Origin: Methylobacter tundripaludum SV96
Lineage (GTDB): Bacteria; Pseudomonadota; Gammaproteobacteria; Methylococcales; Methylomonadaceae
DNA: 64,000 nt
NCBI RefSeq assembly: GCF_000190755.2
Contig: NZ_JH109152.1
Location: 2,421,937-2,485,936, forward strand
Reading direction: 5' to 3'
Shown here piece after piece: positions 16,613-26,800 of this stretch. The notes beneath the pieces were generated by a model, which had not been told where the DNA came from, searched no databases, and was given only the letters and a program-made list of their open reading frames with translations. How positions within the stretch are numbered: the stretch's first letter is position 1; the number at the start of each line of letters is the position of its first letter. The position numbers and the translations under genes are program-made.

Positions 16613-17938
16613 TTAAAATCGTCGCGAATAACCCAGCTGGAACGAGAGCTGATGCATTTCCAGGTCAATAGTCTGGCCTGGGCTCAAAGGATTCGGGCCG
16701 CTGACTTTCTTGGTCGGTGAATACATGAAAGCAAAGGTCACATCGTCTTTGTCGGTTATGGTCCGCGTGAATCCTGTCGTCAAATGCCATTCCTGCACGC
16801 CGGGCGCCAGGATATTAAACAGCACTTCCGAGCTACGGATAGGTTGCTCGCCGTAGCTGACACCGCCGCGCCATGTCCAGTCCGCGTTTTGCTTCCATTG
16901 CGTGCCGAATTTATAGACCGTCATGTCCTTCCAGCCGAAGCCTGCGCCATTGGTTTTGCCAAGTTGGGCTGTTTGCAGATGGGGTAAAAAGGAATTCCCC
17001 ACCGAATTGACGCTGCTGTAACGAATATGCTCCACATCGAAAGCGGCGGTGACGCTGTCATTGATGTCCCACGCCAGTCCTCCATTAATGCTTTCCGGAA
17101 CGTCGAAGTCGCCCTGTTCGGCAAAGAGTCCCTCGTAATGACTGAATGGAGACATGAACACGCGGCTTTTATAGGAAACGCCCAGATGAAGGCCGGGAAG
17201 CAGTTCCGCTATGCCGCCGATACGAACGCCGGCGCCGTATGAGTAATTCCGGATGTTGTTGGAAAGATTTTGCGAGTCGCTGGAATATCCCGCGAATGAA
17301 CTTAGCCCCTGCGCTTTAAAGGATTGAACCGCGAAAATCGGCGCTATACCCACAGAAAACCGATTATTGGCAAAACTCCGGGCGTAACTTGGGCTAATGA
17401 ACAGTTGCACCAGATCAATGCCGGTACTGCCGCCGCAGAACGTTCCAGTTCCTCCGGGCGCGCAGGTTTGACTGGTAAAACCGGGATAATCGGTGTTCAT
17501 GCCGCCGTTGCCGAAAACCGTTAGTCCGATAGACTGGTTGCGGTCCAGCTTATGATTCCAGCCTAGCGTAGGGATGGGGAAGAGGTCGCTATCGCTCTTA
17601 ACCGTTCCGGGGTTTAGCGGAAAAGTGCCCGGTGCCATTGAAGGCGCGCCTTGTACCGTGTATTCACGGTTAGGATTGAATAATTCCATTTCCACATCGA
17701 GCCGGTTGCCGACAAAAACCATACCGGCCGGATTCACTGCCGCGGCCATCGCGTCTTGGGGCAGGGCGGCGCCCACGCCGGCCATGGCCTTGCTGCGGGC
17801 GCCATAGCCGTGAGCAAAATAGCCGTTGGTTGCCTCCGATACGGCAGGAAATACAAGCATAATTGCGGCAATGCCGGCTGATAATCCCTGTTGTCGAATT
17901 GCTTTGCTAAGCGGCTGATTAAAATTTGTTAACGACAT
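16613..17938 (-). CDS. Outer membrane transport protein, OmpP1/FadL/TodX family
   Basis: 441 residues. Signal peptide to about SEA-TNGYF; the mature start NGYFAHGYGARSKAMAGVGAAL and DAMAAAVNPAGM are the hatch-domain signature of FadL-type channels, and the C-terminus ends in a beta-strand with final phenylalanine (FQLGYSRRF). Such 14-stranded barrels pass hydrophobic substrates. The YeeE/YedE pair follows 43 bp downstream. A copy of the two-part operator lies 65 bp upstream of the ATG (18003-18046), pointing at this gene. Confidence 0.88.
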   Translation of the reverse strand: MSLTNFNQPLSKAIRQQGLSAGIAAIMLVFPAVSEATNGYFAHGYGARSKAMAGVGAALPQDAMAAAVNPAGMVFVGNRLDVEMELFNPNREYTVQGAPSMAPGTFPLNPGTVKSDSDLFPIPTLGWNHKLDRNQSIGLTVFGNGGMNTDYPGFTSQTCAPGGTGTFCGGSTGIDLVQLFISPSYARSFANNRFSVGIAPIFAVQSFKAQGLSSFAGYSSDSQNLSNNIRNYSYGAGVRIGGIAELLPGLHLGVSYKSRVFMSPFSHYEGLFAEQGDFDVPESINGGLAWDINDSVTAAFDVEHIRYSSVNSVGNSFLPHLQTAQLGKTNGAGFGWKDMTVYKFGTQWKQNADWTWRGGVSYGEQPIRSSEVLFNILAPGVQEWHLTTGFTRTITDKDDVTFAFMYSPTKKVSGPNPLSPGQTIDLEMHQLSFQLGYSRRF

Positions 17939-18002
17939 AAGCTTGTTTCTCCAAAGTGTTTATATTTCAAATCCTGGAAATAGCTTAAGGTGATTTTTTT
18001 GC

Positions 18003-18046
18003 TTAATAAAACGATATTATTCGATGCTTATATCTAATAAAAAGAT
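18003..18046 (-). promoter_or_regulatory. Conserved two-part operator motif, copy 2
   Basis: Read on the minus strand: ATCTTTTTATTAGAT (18046-18032), six bases, ATCGAATAATATCG followed by TTTTATTAA (18025-18003). It sits between the FadL gene and cysK and is oriented toward FadL. Confidence 0.7.
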
Positions 18047-18091
18047 AACTAATGTGTCGTTAGGGTGTTCGCGAGAATACAACTATGAGCC

Positions 18092-18195
18092 TTGACAGAA
18101 CGTAACGACTTAAAGTACTTTATAAAAAACACAAGCTGACCGGACAACCGGAAGCCAGTGAATCCTAGGGGATCACTGGCTTTTTTTTGGCTAAA
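18092..18195 (+). promoter_or_regulatory. cysK leader with conserved hairpin-terminator, copy A
   Basis: TTGACA at 18092-18097 may be a -35 box. The leader block starts near GACTTAAAGTACTTT (18108) and continues through AAGCTGACCGGA to a hairpin GCCAGTG-A-ATCC/GGAT-CACTGGC followed by eight T residues (18152-18189). No plus-strand gene lies just upstream, so this terminator lies inside the cysK 5' leader. The same block precedes cysJ (38137-38222); stem base pairs differ in a compensatory way. Confidence 0.65.
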
Positions 18196-18263
18196 ATTTG
18201 GCTGACTGTTACTCGAACATTGCTCACCAGGCAGCTTAGCGGCTGAAATCACAGGAGATTCTT

Positions 18264-19241
18264 ATGTCACATTGGTACGAAGACAATTCCCACTCCATCG
18301 GCCAGACTCCGTTGGTGCGGCTTAATAGGATCATCGACGGTGCGCCGGTTACCGTGCTGGCAAAAATAGAGGGACGCAATCCCGCCTATTCGGTCAAATG
18401 CCGGATCGGTGCGGCGATGATCTGGGATGCCGAGCGTCGCGGCTTGCTGGGTCCCGGCAAGGAACTCGTCGAACCGACCAGCGGTAATACCGGCATTGCG
18501 CTGGCGTTCGTCGCAGCGGCGCGGAACATCCCGTTGACCTTGACGATGCCGGAAACCATGAGCCTGGAACGTCGCAAGTTACTGATCGCCTATGGCGCCA
18601 AGCTGGTGCTGACCGAAGGCGCCAAAGGCATGAGCGGCGCGATAGCCAAAGCCGAGGAAATCGCCGCGTCGGACCCCGAGCGTTACGTATTGCTACAGCA
18701 GTTTAAAAATCCGGCGAACCCCGCTATTCACGAGCAAACCACCGGGCCCGAGATCTGGAACGATACCGATGGCGCTATCGATATTCTGGTTTCCGGCGTC
18801 GGCACCGGCGGGACCATTACCGGCGTTTCCCGCTATATCAAGCAGACCCAGGGCAAGGCTATCATTTCGATTGCGGTCGAGCCTGAGGCGAGTCCGGTGC
18901 TCAGCCAGTACCGTTCCGGGGAGCCGCTAAAACCGGGGCCTCATAAAATTCAGGGCATCGGTGCGGGGTTTGTGCCAGACGTGCTCGACCTGTCGCTAAT
19001 CGATGAAATAGAGCAGGTCAGCAATGAAGAAGCCATCGCTTTCGCGCGCCGACTCGCCAGGGAAGAAGGCATACTTTCCGGTATTTCCTGCGGCGCTGCG
19101 GTGGCTGTCGCGGTGCGTGTCGCCAAGCGCCCCGAGAACGCCGGTAAAACCATTGTGGTCGTGCTGCCGGATTCCGGCGAACGCTATCTGAGCTCGCCTT
19201 TGTTTGAAGGTGTTTTCGATGCAGACGGTTTTGCAGCATGA
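18264..19241 (+). CDS. cysK: Cysteine synthase A (O-acetylserine sulfhydrylase)
   Basis: 325 residues, a PLP enzyme that makes cysteine from O-acetylserine and sulfide. Lys45 in [11 protein letters not shown] binds PLP; TSGNTG (72-77) binds the substrate carboxylate; [12 protein letters not shown] holds the phosphate; SGISCGAA and PDSGERYLS close the site. CAGGAG lies a few bases before the ATG. It overlaps cysE by four bases (ATGA), so the two are translationally coupled, and cysE proteins bind CysK through their C-terminus. A leader with a terminator hairpin precedes it. Confidence 0.94.
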   Translation: MSHWYEDNSHSIGQTPLVRLNRIIDGAPVTVLAKIEGRNPAYSVKCRIGAAMIWDAERRGLLGPGKELVEPTSGNTGIALAFVAAARNIPLTLTMPETMSLERRKLLIAYGAKLVLTEGAKGMSGAIAKAEEIAASDPERYVLLQQFKNPANPAIHEQTTGPEIWNDTDGAIDILVSGVGTGGTITGVSRYIKQTQGKAIISIAVEPEASPVLSQYRSGEPLKPGPHKIQGIGAGFVPDVLDLSLIDEIEQVSNEEAIAFARRLAREEGILSGISCGAAVAVAVRVAKRPENAGKTIVVVLPDSGERYLSSPLFEGVFDADGFAA

Positions 19242-20173
19242 ACGGTCCCGGCTATCAAAATATCAAACAGGATTGGGGTATTGATGAGCTGGTAACAAAA
19301 TTGCGCCATTTACGCGTGCAATCGCTGGAAACCCGGCATCGACGCGACAGGCCGCCCAAGCTGCCGTCGCGCAAGGAACTGCAAAAAATTCTCGACGGCC
19401 TGGGTGCGGTGTTGTTTCCCAACCGGTTGGGGCTGCCCGATTTGAACGACGAGGGTATCGATTACTTTGTCGGCCATACGCTCGACACGCTGTTACGCGA
19501 GCTTTACAAGCAAATCCGCCGCGAACTGCAATTTACTTCAGGACATACGGCTGTCGATGATGCGTACCCACAGGCTGTCGCTATCACCCGCGAGTTTGCC
19601 GCGCGTTTGCCGGAGGTAAGGACGCTGCTCGATAGCGATATTCAGGCAGCCTATGAAGGCGATCCGGCGGCAAGAAGTTCCGACGAAGTGCTGGTTTGTT
19701 ATCCGGGCATTACTGCGATCACTCACCATCGGCTTGCGCATATTCTTTATCAGCTGGGCGCTCCGCTGGTGGCCCGCATTATCTCGGAGCTTGCCCATTC
19801 AGCCACCGGTATCGATATTCATCCCGGCGCGAAAATCGGCGAGAGTTTTTTTATCGACCACGGCACCGGCGTGGTCATCGGCGAGACAGCCGTAATCGGG
19901 CGGCATGTGCGCGTGTATCAGGCCGTCACCTTGGGTGCCAAGCGTTTTCAGAAGGACGATGACGGCATTCTGGTCAAAGGCAATGCCCGGCATCCTATCG
20001 TTGAGGACGATGTCGTCATTTATGCGGGCGCGACGATTTTAGGCCGTATCACCATCGGCCGCGGCTCGACGATTGGCGGCAACGTCTGGCTGACGTATAG
20101 CGTACCGCCCGGCAGCAATATTACTCAGGCACATGTTCGCAGTGAATTGTTTCATGATGGGGGAGGGATATAG
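19238..20173 (+). CDS. cysE: Serine O-acetyltransferase (EpsC-type CysE)
   Basis: 311 residues: an N-terminal helical region (to about 180) and a left-handed beta-helix of hexapeptide repeats ([25 protein letters not shown] ... [20 protein letters not shown]). HGTGVVIGE contains the catalytic histidine. The protein ends in isoleucine (HDGGGI), the hallmark of the tail that docks into the CysK active site in the cysteine synthase complex. It belongs to the longer EpsC branch often found beside family 2A encapsulins and cysteine desulfurases; exactly that locus lies 400 bp downstream. Confidence 0.93.
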   Translation: MNGPGYQNIKQDWGIDELVTKLRHLRVQSLETRHRRDRPPKLPSRKELQKILDGLGAVLFPNRLGLPDLNDEGIDYFVGHTLDTLLRELYKQIRRELQFTSGHTAVDDAYPQAVAITREFAARLPEVRTLLDSDIQAAYEGDPAARSSDEVLVCYPGITAITHHRLAHILYQLGAPLVARIISELAHSATGIDIHPGAKIGESFFIDHGTGVVIGETAVIGRHVRVYQAVTLGAKRFQKDDDGILVKGNARHPIVEDDVVIYAGATILGRITIGRGSTIGGNVWLTYSVPPGSNITQAHVRSELFHDGGGI

Positions 20174-20224
20174 GCGAAAGGCAAAGAATCCCGTCGCTGC
20201 TGTTTGGGGAGTATCCGCTAGTTC

Positions 20225-20550
20225 CGGGAGCCGGACGGGGTATTTACCCCGTTCGAAACGTTTGACGGACGCAGAGATTGTAATAGTTATCGAAACGTTA
20301 GGGACGGGGTTGCAAACCCCGTCCCGCTTAGCGCGAAGAAACCGGGGCCGGACGGGGAGTAACCGCTCGTTCCCAAGCTCCAGCTTGGGAATGCCGTCTT
20401 GGAAGCTCCAGCTTCCCGACACATAGAAAGCTGGAGCTTTCTGAACTGGGTTCCCAAGCTGGAGCTTGGGAACCAGCGTAAACGCGACGCCGGAGCGTCA
20501 CTACTGCATTCCCACGCCCGGAGCGTGGGAACAATACTACTAATTACACT
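20225..20550. repeat. Repeat cluster between cysE and the encapsulin gene
   Basis: 20230-20329 is a GGACGGGG...CCCCGTCC element; 20368-20475 carries three CCCAAGCTCCAGCTTGGG-type hairpins; 20508-20530 is TTCCCACGCCCGGAGCGTGG. No gene. The insertion may separate what was once a continuous cysK-cysE-encapsulin-desulfurase operon. Confidence 0.78.
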
Positions 20551-20570
20551 AACCACAATAGGAAAAAGTC

Positions 20571-21494
20571 ATGTCCGATATTCACGAAGGTCAAACCCAT
20601 ACCGCGCTAGGCGATGTTGCTGCGCGCACTCTGGCAAACGCCACCAAAACCGTCCCTATGCTATCAACCATCACGCCACGATGGTTGGTTCATCTGCTGC
20701 AATGGAAACCGCTTGAAGCCGGTATTTACCGCGTCAATAAAGTTAAAAACGAAACCGGCCTGCTGGTCGATTGTTCCAGTCTCGATGAAAAAGAATTGCC
20801 ACAAACTTTTGTCGATTATGAAGAATGGGGCCGCGAATACCGCTTGAATGCGGTGAACACAGTGCTTGACGTACATACCCGTATTTCCGACTTATATAGC
20901 AGCCCGCACAACCAAATCCATGAACAGCTGCGTTTGACTATCGAAACTATTAAAGAACGCCAGGAAAGCGAACTGATCAACAATGCCGAATACGGCTTGC
21001 TGAACAATGTAGCGCCGGGCTTTAAAGTGCAGCCGCGTACCGGCGCGCCGACACCTGACGATATGGATGAACTGATTTCCAAAATCTGGAAAGAACCTGG
21101 GTTTTTCCTGGCTCATCCATTAGCCATCGCCGCATTCGGTCGCGAATGTACCCGCCGCGGCGTACCGCCTGCTACCGTTAGCATGTTCGGATCGCAGTTT
21201 TTGACTTGGCGCGGTATTCCTATTATTCCATGCGACAAGCTGAAAGTGGTCAACGGCAAAAGCAACATCTTGCTGTTACGCACCGGTGAAAGCCGTCAAG
21301 GCGTGGTCGGTCTTTATCAACCTAACCTGACCGGCGAATTGAGCATGGGACTTTCAGTCCGGTTTATGGGCATCAATCACAAAGCGATTGCCTCTTACTT
21401 GATCTCACTGTATTGCTCGCTGGCGGTATTGACTGACGATGCGCTCGGCGTGCTCGAGAATGTCGAAGTGGGCAAGTACCATGAATACAAGTAA
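20571..21494 (+). CDS. Family 2A encapsulin shell protein (SrpI-like)
   Basis: 307 residues. The sequence matches family 2A encapsulins (cyanobacterial SrpI, mycobacterial major membrane protein I): a long N-terminal arm with TITPRWLVHLLQWKPLEAGIYRVNK, the E-loop/spine region QIHEQLRLTIETIKERQE, then GFFLAHPLAIAAFGREC, VSMFGSQFLTWRGIPIIPCDK and the C-terminal A-domain strand. HK97-fold subunits of this type self-assemble into protein shells. AGGA lies seven bases upstream. The cysteine desulfurase gene overlaps its last 14 bases, the classic shell-cargo arrangement known from sulfur-responsive nanocompartments. Confidence 0.93.
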   Translation: MSDIHEGQTHTALGDVAARTLANATKTVPMLSTITPRWLVHLLQWKPLEAGIYRVNKVKNETGLLVDCSSLDEKELPQTFVDYEEWGREYRLNAVNTVLDVHTRISDLYSSPHNQIHEQLRLTIETIKERQESELINNAEYGLLNNVAPGFKVQPRTGAPTPDDMDELISKIWKEPGFFLAHPLAIAAFGRECTRRGVPPATVSMFGSQFLTWRGIPIIPCDKLKVVNGKSNILLLRTGESRQGVVGLYQPNLTGELSMGLSVRFMGINHKAIASYLISLYCSLAVLTDDALGVLENVEVGKYHEYK

Positions 21495-23538
21495 CAGCGA
21501 TTTCACACAAAACGCATCATTGCCCGACATAGCGCAATTGACCAAACTGGCCAATGAGCTGTTTACGGCGTTGCCTTGCGATGGATCGCGTATCGGCATC
21601 GCTGCTTCGGCAGTGTCGAGCGGCTTGACGTCATCTTTGCCGGGTGCCGATAAATCGGCAATCCCGCAAGGTTTCGACTTGCCGGGGGAAGCGGAGCTGC
21701 AAAAGTTGTTTGCTCCGCATCAACCGTCTTTCGATAGCGTTCCCGACAGTATTGATACGGGTTCGGTGTTCGGTAATCCGTCTTCGGCGACGACATCGCC
21801 GTTGGCGGGTTTGGACAAATCCGTGCTGGCGGGTATCTTGCCGCAAGACTTCGGGCTGCCCGATGAGGCGCAATTGCAACAGTTGTTGGTTTCGCGCGTG
21901 CCTTCAGGCAGCAACATTCCCGGAAGCGTTGAGGGTGTTTCAGTACCTGCCGTGCCGTCTCCGGCGGCTGGTGCCGACCCATTAGCCAAAGTAGGTACTT
22001 CGCCTCAGGCCAGTGAAGTGGAATTGCAAAAACTTTTCGCTGCCAGTACAGCGGCTACCGAAAGTGAGGCGGGCACGGCAACGTACGGTTTGGCTGCGTC
22101 CCTGACTGATTTTGATGCGTCATTGATAGCGGGGCTTTCGCCTCAAGCCTATGGCCTGCCGGGCGAAGCCGAATTGAAAGAACTTTTCGGTTCGTTTTCT
22201 GCGCCTTCAGCAGGTATTCCGGCAAACACCGAGTCGGGTTCATCATTTTATTTTCTCGATGAATTGAAAAACGGCGGATTTAATGCGCAAGCGCCAACCT
22301 TGGCTTCCGCGCATCCGGCTTTTGATGTGCAGGCGGTGCGCCGGGACTTTCCGATACTCAAGGAGCGGGTCAACGGCCAGCCGTTAGTCTGGTTCGATAA
22401 CGCGGCGACCACCCAAAAACCGCAGGCGGTGATCGATAGGATCTCGTATTTTTATGAGCACGAGAATTCCAACATTCACCGTGCGGCGCATGAACTGGCG
22501 GCGCGGTCGACCGACGCTTACGAAAAAGCGCGGGATACCGTTGCCAAGTTTATGAATGCGTCGTCTTCTGCGGAGATTATTTTTGCGCGGGGCACGACCG
22601 AGGCGATCAACCTGGTTGCGCAAAGTTGGGGGCGGCAAAATATCGGTGCGGGCGATGAGATTGTCATCACCTGGCTGGAACATCACGCCAATATCGTGCC
22701 GTGGAAACAGCTGTGCGAAGTAACCGGAGCGACATTGCGCGTCGTGCCGGTTGATGAAGACGGTCAGGTATTGTTGGGCGAATATCAAAAACTGCTGAAT
22801 TCGCATACCAAACTGGTGTCGTTCACGCAGGTTTCCAATGCACTGGGCACGGTGACGCCCGCTCGGGAAATGATCGAGATGGCGCATCGGGTCGGCGCGC
22901 GGGTGTTGCTGGACGGCGCTCAGTCGGTTTCGCATTTGCGCGTCGATGTACAAGCGCTGGATTGCGACTGGTTCGTGTTTTCCGGACATAAAATATTCGG
23001 TCCTACCGGTATCGGCGTGTTGTACGGCAAAGCGGAATTACTGGAAGCCATGCCGCCGTGGCAAGGCGGCGGTAATATGATCGACGACGTGACCTTTGAA
23101 AAAATCGTCTATCAACCCGCACCCGCCCGCTTTGAAGCCGGTACCGGCAATATCGCCGATGCGGTTGGCTTGGGCGCTGCGCTTGAGTATGTGCTGAAAA
23201 TCGGCATCGATAATATCGCCCGTTACGAGCACGAGTTGCTGGTGTATGCGATGGATGCGCTGAGAAGCATATCCGGCTTGCGTTTGATCGGCACGGCTGC
23301 TGCAAAAACCAGCGTATTGTCGTTTGTGCTGGAAGGGCACAGCAACCAGGATATTGGCGTCGCATTAAACCGCGCCGGTATTGCGGTGCGCACCGGCCAC
23401 CACTGCGCTCAACCCATCTTGCGCCGATTCGGCCTGGAAAGCACCGTGCGTCCGTCACTGGCGTTTTACAATACCCATGAGGAAGTCGATCTGTTGGTTA
23501 AAACAGTGAGACGGATTCAGAGCGGCAAAGATTTTTAG
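21481..23538 (+). CDS. SufS-type cysteine desulfurase, encapsulin cargo with repeat-bearing N-terminal domain
   Basis: 685 residues from the ATG at 21481. Residues 1-275 are low-complexity and probably disordered, with motif LPDIAQLTKLANELFTALP near 14-32 and four spaced copies of PQxFGLPGEAELQKLF (62-77, 121-136, 175-186 degenerate, 221-236). Residues 280-685 are a class V aminotransferase fold of the SufS/CsdA group: HHAN (401-404), DGAQS (478-482), PLP lysine Lys504 in SGHKIFGP, and catalytic Cys642 in TGHHCAQP. It removes sulfur from cysteine as persulfide. In related systems the N-terminal domain loads the enzyme into the encapsulin. An in-frame ATG at 21439 lies within the shell gene and is less likely. 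Confidence 0.92.
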   Translation: MNTSNSDFTQNASLPDIAQLTKLANELFTALPCDGSRIGIAASAVSSGLTSSLPGADKSAIPQGFDLPGEAELQKLFAPHQPSFDSVPDSIDTGSVFGNPSSATTSPLAGLDKSVLAGILPQDFGLPDEAQLQQLLVSRVPSGSNIPGSVEGVSVPAVPSPAAGADPLAKVGTSPQASEVELQKLFAASTAATESEAGTATYGLAASLTDFDASLIAGLSPQAYGLPGEAELKELFGSFSAPSAGIPANTESGSSFYFLDELKNGGFNAQAPTLASAHPAFDVQAVRRDFPILKERVNGQPLVWFDNAATTQKPQAVIDRISYFYEHENSNIHRAAHELAARSTDAYEKARDTVAKFMNASSSAEIIFARGTTEAINLVAQSWGRQNIGAGDEIVITWLEHHANIVPWKQLCEVTGATLRVVPVDEDGQVLLGEYQKLLNSHTKLVSFTQVSNALGTVTPAREMIEMAHRVGARVLLDGAQSVSHLRVDVQALDCDWFVFSGHKIFGPTGIGVLYGKAELLEAMPPWQGGGNMIDDVTFEKIVYQPAPARFEAGTGNIADAVGLGAALEYVLKIGIDNIARYEHELLVYAMDALRSISGLRLIGTAAAKTSVLSFVLEGHSNQDIGVALNRAGIAVRTGHHCAQPILRRFGLESTVRPSLAFYNTHEEVDLLVKTVRRIQSGKDF

Positions 23539-23603
23539 CGGTAAGGAAATCACCTGTCATTTTAGGGGCTTCAGGCAAGCCCCTGCATCTCAGCGTTAAT
23601 CAT

Positions 23604-23730
23604 TTTTCCCCACGAACGACTGCAAGGATGCAGGAGGTAGAGCAACGCAAGGAGCAGTTGCCGAGGCACGAGGGACACGAAGTTTATGTTTTTTCTTCGC
23701 GCTCTTCGTGCCTTCGTGGTGAATAATAGA
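23604..23730. repeat. CACGAAG-type dispersed repeat, copy 2 (inverted)
   Basis: Reverse orientation of the element at 7889-8042: CCACGAACGACTGCA at the left, TTCTTCGCGCTCTTCGTG and CCTTCGTGGTG at the right. The reading frame of the next gene extends back through it, but that extension is repeat DNA and not coding. Confidence 0.72.
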
Positions 23731-23892
23731 GCGCTTATAACTTACAACCTGCCGGTTGCACAAAGCCCCCGAAGATTCGTCATAATTTATCTGTATAACA
23801 CTATAGATACGATTCCAGAAAAACGAATACCTTCACCGTCTCAATCATTTAAGAGACAATACGTTCTGATGACTACCCGGACAGGATTGAAC

Positions 23893-26800
23893 ATGTCGCC
23901 GACCACATTGAAAACTGAATCCAACTCTACGATAACCATTCCCAGAGGCTACCGGGAAATTCCGTTCAACTACACGTCTGCGGACGATTGGCAGGTCGTG
24001 TCTTTCCTGCTGGGGACGGAAATCGCGCTGATTTTGGAGGAATTGCGCGACCGCCGCGTCACCGGACGCTCCGCCCGCTTGCTGATGCGTTTTTTCGGGG
24101 AGATCCTGATTTACCGCCGCAATCCTTATCTGTTTCAGGAGCTGGTCAGCTCGGCGGCAAGGCGCAAGCGCATGTTCGAAAATGCCGAAAAGCACTTGGG
24201 CATCATCGAGCAGAATATCGGCGACGAAGCCCGAGTGCATAAAGTGCTGGTCGCGTCCCGCCAACTGCTGGACGATTTTCGCAACGATGTCGAAAAAGTG
24301 CCGGGCTTGCGCCGCCGGATGAAAAGGGAGCTGGGCGCTGTGACCGGTGTCAGTAACGTATTGTTCGATCCGTTCACGCTGGTTTCCCATGCCACCGATG
24401 CGACCGACTGGCGCTTGTACCTGCCGGTGGCGGTGGTGATGCCTGACAAGGAAGAAAAACTCTCGCCGCTGCTTACCGCCATCGCCAAGATAGGACTCAA
24501 AGCGGTGCCGCGCGGCGGCGGTACCGGGCTAACCGGCGGCGCGGTCCCGTTGCGGCCGGACTGCGTGGTGATCAACACCGAAAAGCTCGACCGCATTCGC
24601 GGCACGCGGGACATGGCCTTCAAGCTTTGGGATGGGCGGACCGCCATGGCCCAAGTGCTTGAAGTTGAAGTCGGCGTCATCACCGAAAAAGCCCACCAAT
24701 ACGCCGGCAGCCGGGGCTTGGTGTTTGCAACCGACCCGACCAGCGCCTGGGCGTCCTCGATAGGCGGCAATATAGCCGAAAACGCGGGCGGCAAGTGCGC
24801 GGTGCGCTGGGGCACCTGCATCGACAACCTGATTTCCTGGCGGATGGCGATGCCCGGCGGTAAGCGTTGGGAAGTGCGCAGAACCGACCATCAGTTGCGT
24901 AAAATCCTGCCGGAAGATAACGTGACTTTCGAAGTAGCGGACATGACCAGCGGCGAGTCGATCAAAACCATTGTTTTAAAAGGCAGCGAGATCAGGAAAA
25001 AAGGCCTGTGGAAAGACATTACCAACAAGGCCTTGGGCGGCGTTCCGGGCCTGCAAAAGGAAGGCACCGACGGCATTATCACCTCGGCCGAATTCATCCT
25101 TTATCCGAAATTCGAAGCCACGCGCACGATTTGCCTGGAGTTTTTCGGGCAGGACATGGAAGAAGCCAGCCGCGTGATTGTCGAGCTGTCCAAGGCGTTT
25201 CCGTTTCCCGACCAGGGCGAGGATACGCTGGTGGCGCTGGAACATTTCGATGACGAATATGTGCGAGCGATCGACTACCAGGTCAAATCGAGCCGATTCA
25301 AAACACCGAAAGCCGTGTTGCTGATCGATGTCGCGGGGCATTCTTTAGATCAGGCGCAGCAAGGCATCGACAAGATCCGCGCGATTCTCGATCAGTACCC
25401 CAATAGCGAACTTTTTGAAGCCCACGATGCGGCCGAGGCCGAGCGATACTGGGCGGACCGCAAAAAATTCGGCGCGATTGCACGGCGCACCAACGCCTTC
25501 AAGCTGAATGAAGACGTCGTCATTCCGTTGGAAACGCTGGCCGAATTTGCCCGTTTTATCGACGAGGTCAACGTAGAGGAAGAGCGTTATGCCCAGCTGA
25601 AGTTCCTTGACCGGGCGGCCGCATTATTCCGCGAACCGCCGGTTGAAGACAATAACGATTCATTCGACGCCCGATCAAGCGTTGCGTTGGAGCTTGATGC
25701 AACGGCCAGAAACGCGCTGCCTACCGCCGACGAAAAAACCTTGCGCAGCCTGTCGATCATCAAAAAGTTCAAAAAGGAATTCGCCGAACTGGCGCGCGGC
25801 TTCCCCAAAATTATCGCCGCCGTGAACCTTGCCCATCAGGAAGTGCGCGACCGGCGCATCGTGCTGGCGACGCACATGCATGCCGGGGACGGCAACGTGC
25901 ATGTCAACTTGCCGGTGCTGTCCAACGACCGGGACATGCTGGAGCGCTCGGGCGAAGTCATCGATCAGGTGATGTTCAAGGTGGTCGAATTGGGCGGCGT
26001 TGTGTCCGGCGAGCACGGCATCGGCGTCACCAAGCTCAAGTACCTGGAACCGGAGCGCATTGCGGCACTGAGCGCCTATCGCAGCGAAGTCGATCCGACC
26101 GGGCTGATGAATCCCGGCAAGCTCGAAGATTTCGCCGTGCTGGAACATATCTTCACGCCGTCTTTCAATCTGCTGGGGCTGGAAGCGCGCATTCTCCGCC
26201 ACGGCCAGCTGGAAGAGCTGGCGAACAAAATCGCCCATTGCGTGCGTTGCGGAAAATGCAAACCCGATTGCGGCGTGTTCCACCCGGCGGGCAGCCTGTT
26301 TTATCATCCGCGCAACAAGAACCTGGCGATCGGCGCTATTATCGAAGCCTTGCTGTTTGATGCGCAGCGCGAATATTCGACAAAATTTGAGCTGCTGCAA
26401 TGGTTGGAAGAAGTGTCCGATCATTGCACGACCTGTCACAAATGCGCCAAACCCTGTCCTGTCGACATCGATTCCGCCGACGTATCAGTGCTGGAACGCC
26501 GGATTCTGGCCGACTGGGGCTATAAGCACACCGCGGCGGCGACCAAGATGACGCTGCGCTATTTGCACAGCGACTCGCCGACCTTCAACAAAGTATTCCG
26601 CTTCGGAGTGCTCAGGGCCGGTTTTGTAGGCCAGCAGTTGGGCGCTGTATTAGCCAAGCCGTTGCAACCGAAAAAAGGCCCGTCAAAACATTATCCGTTG
26701 CAATTGCTGAGCTCGCCGATGCCGACCGTGCCGGCACTTACACTGCGCGATTTGTTGCCCAACTGCAAGGAAGACCAGGTTTTGGTGTTTGAACCCGATC

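Noticed and set aside
23686-23892. Longer start for the FAD/Fe-S oxidoreductase
   Set aside because: The first part is dispersed repeat DNA and lacks homology; AGGA precedes 23893.
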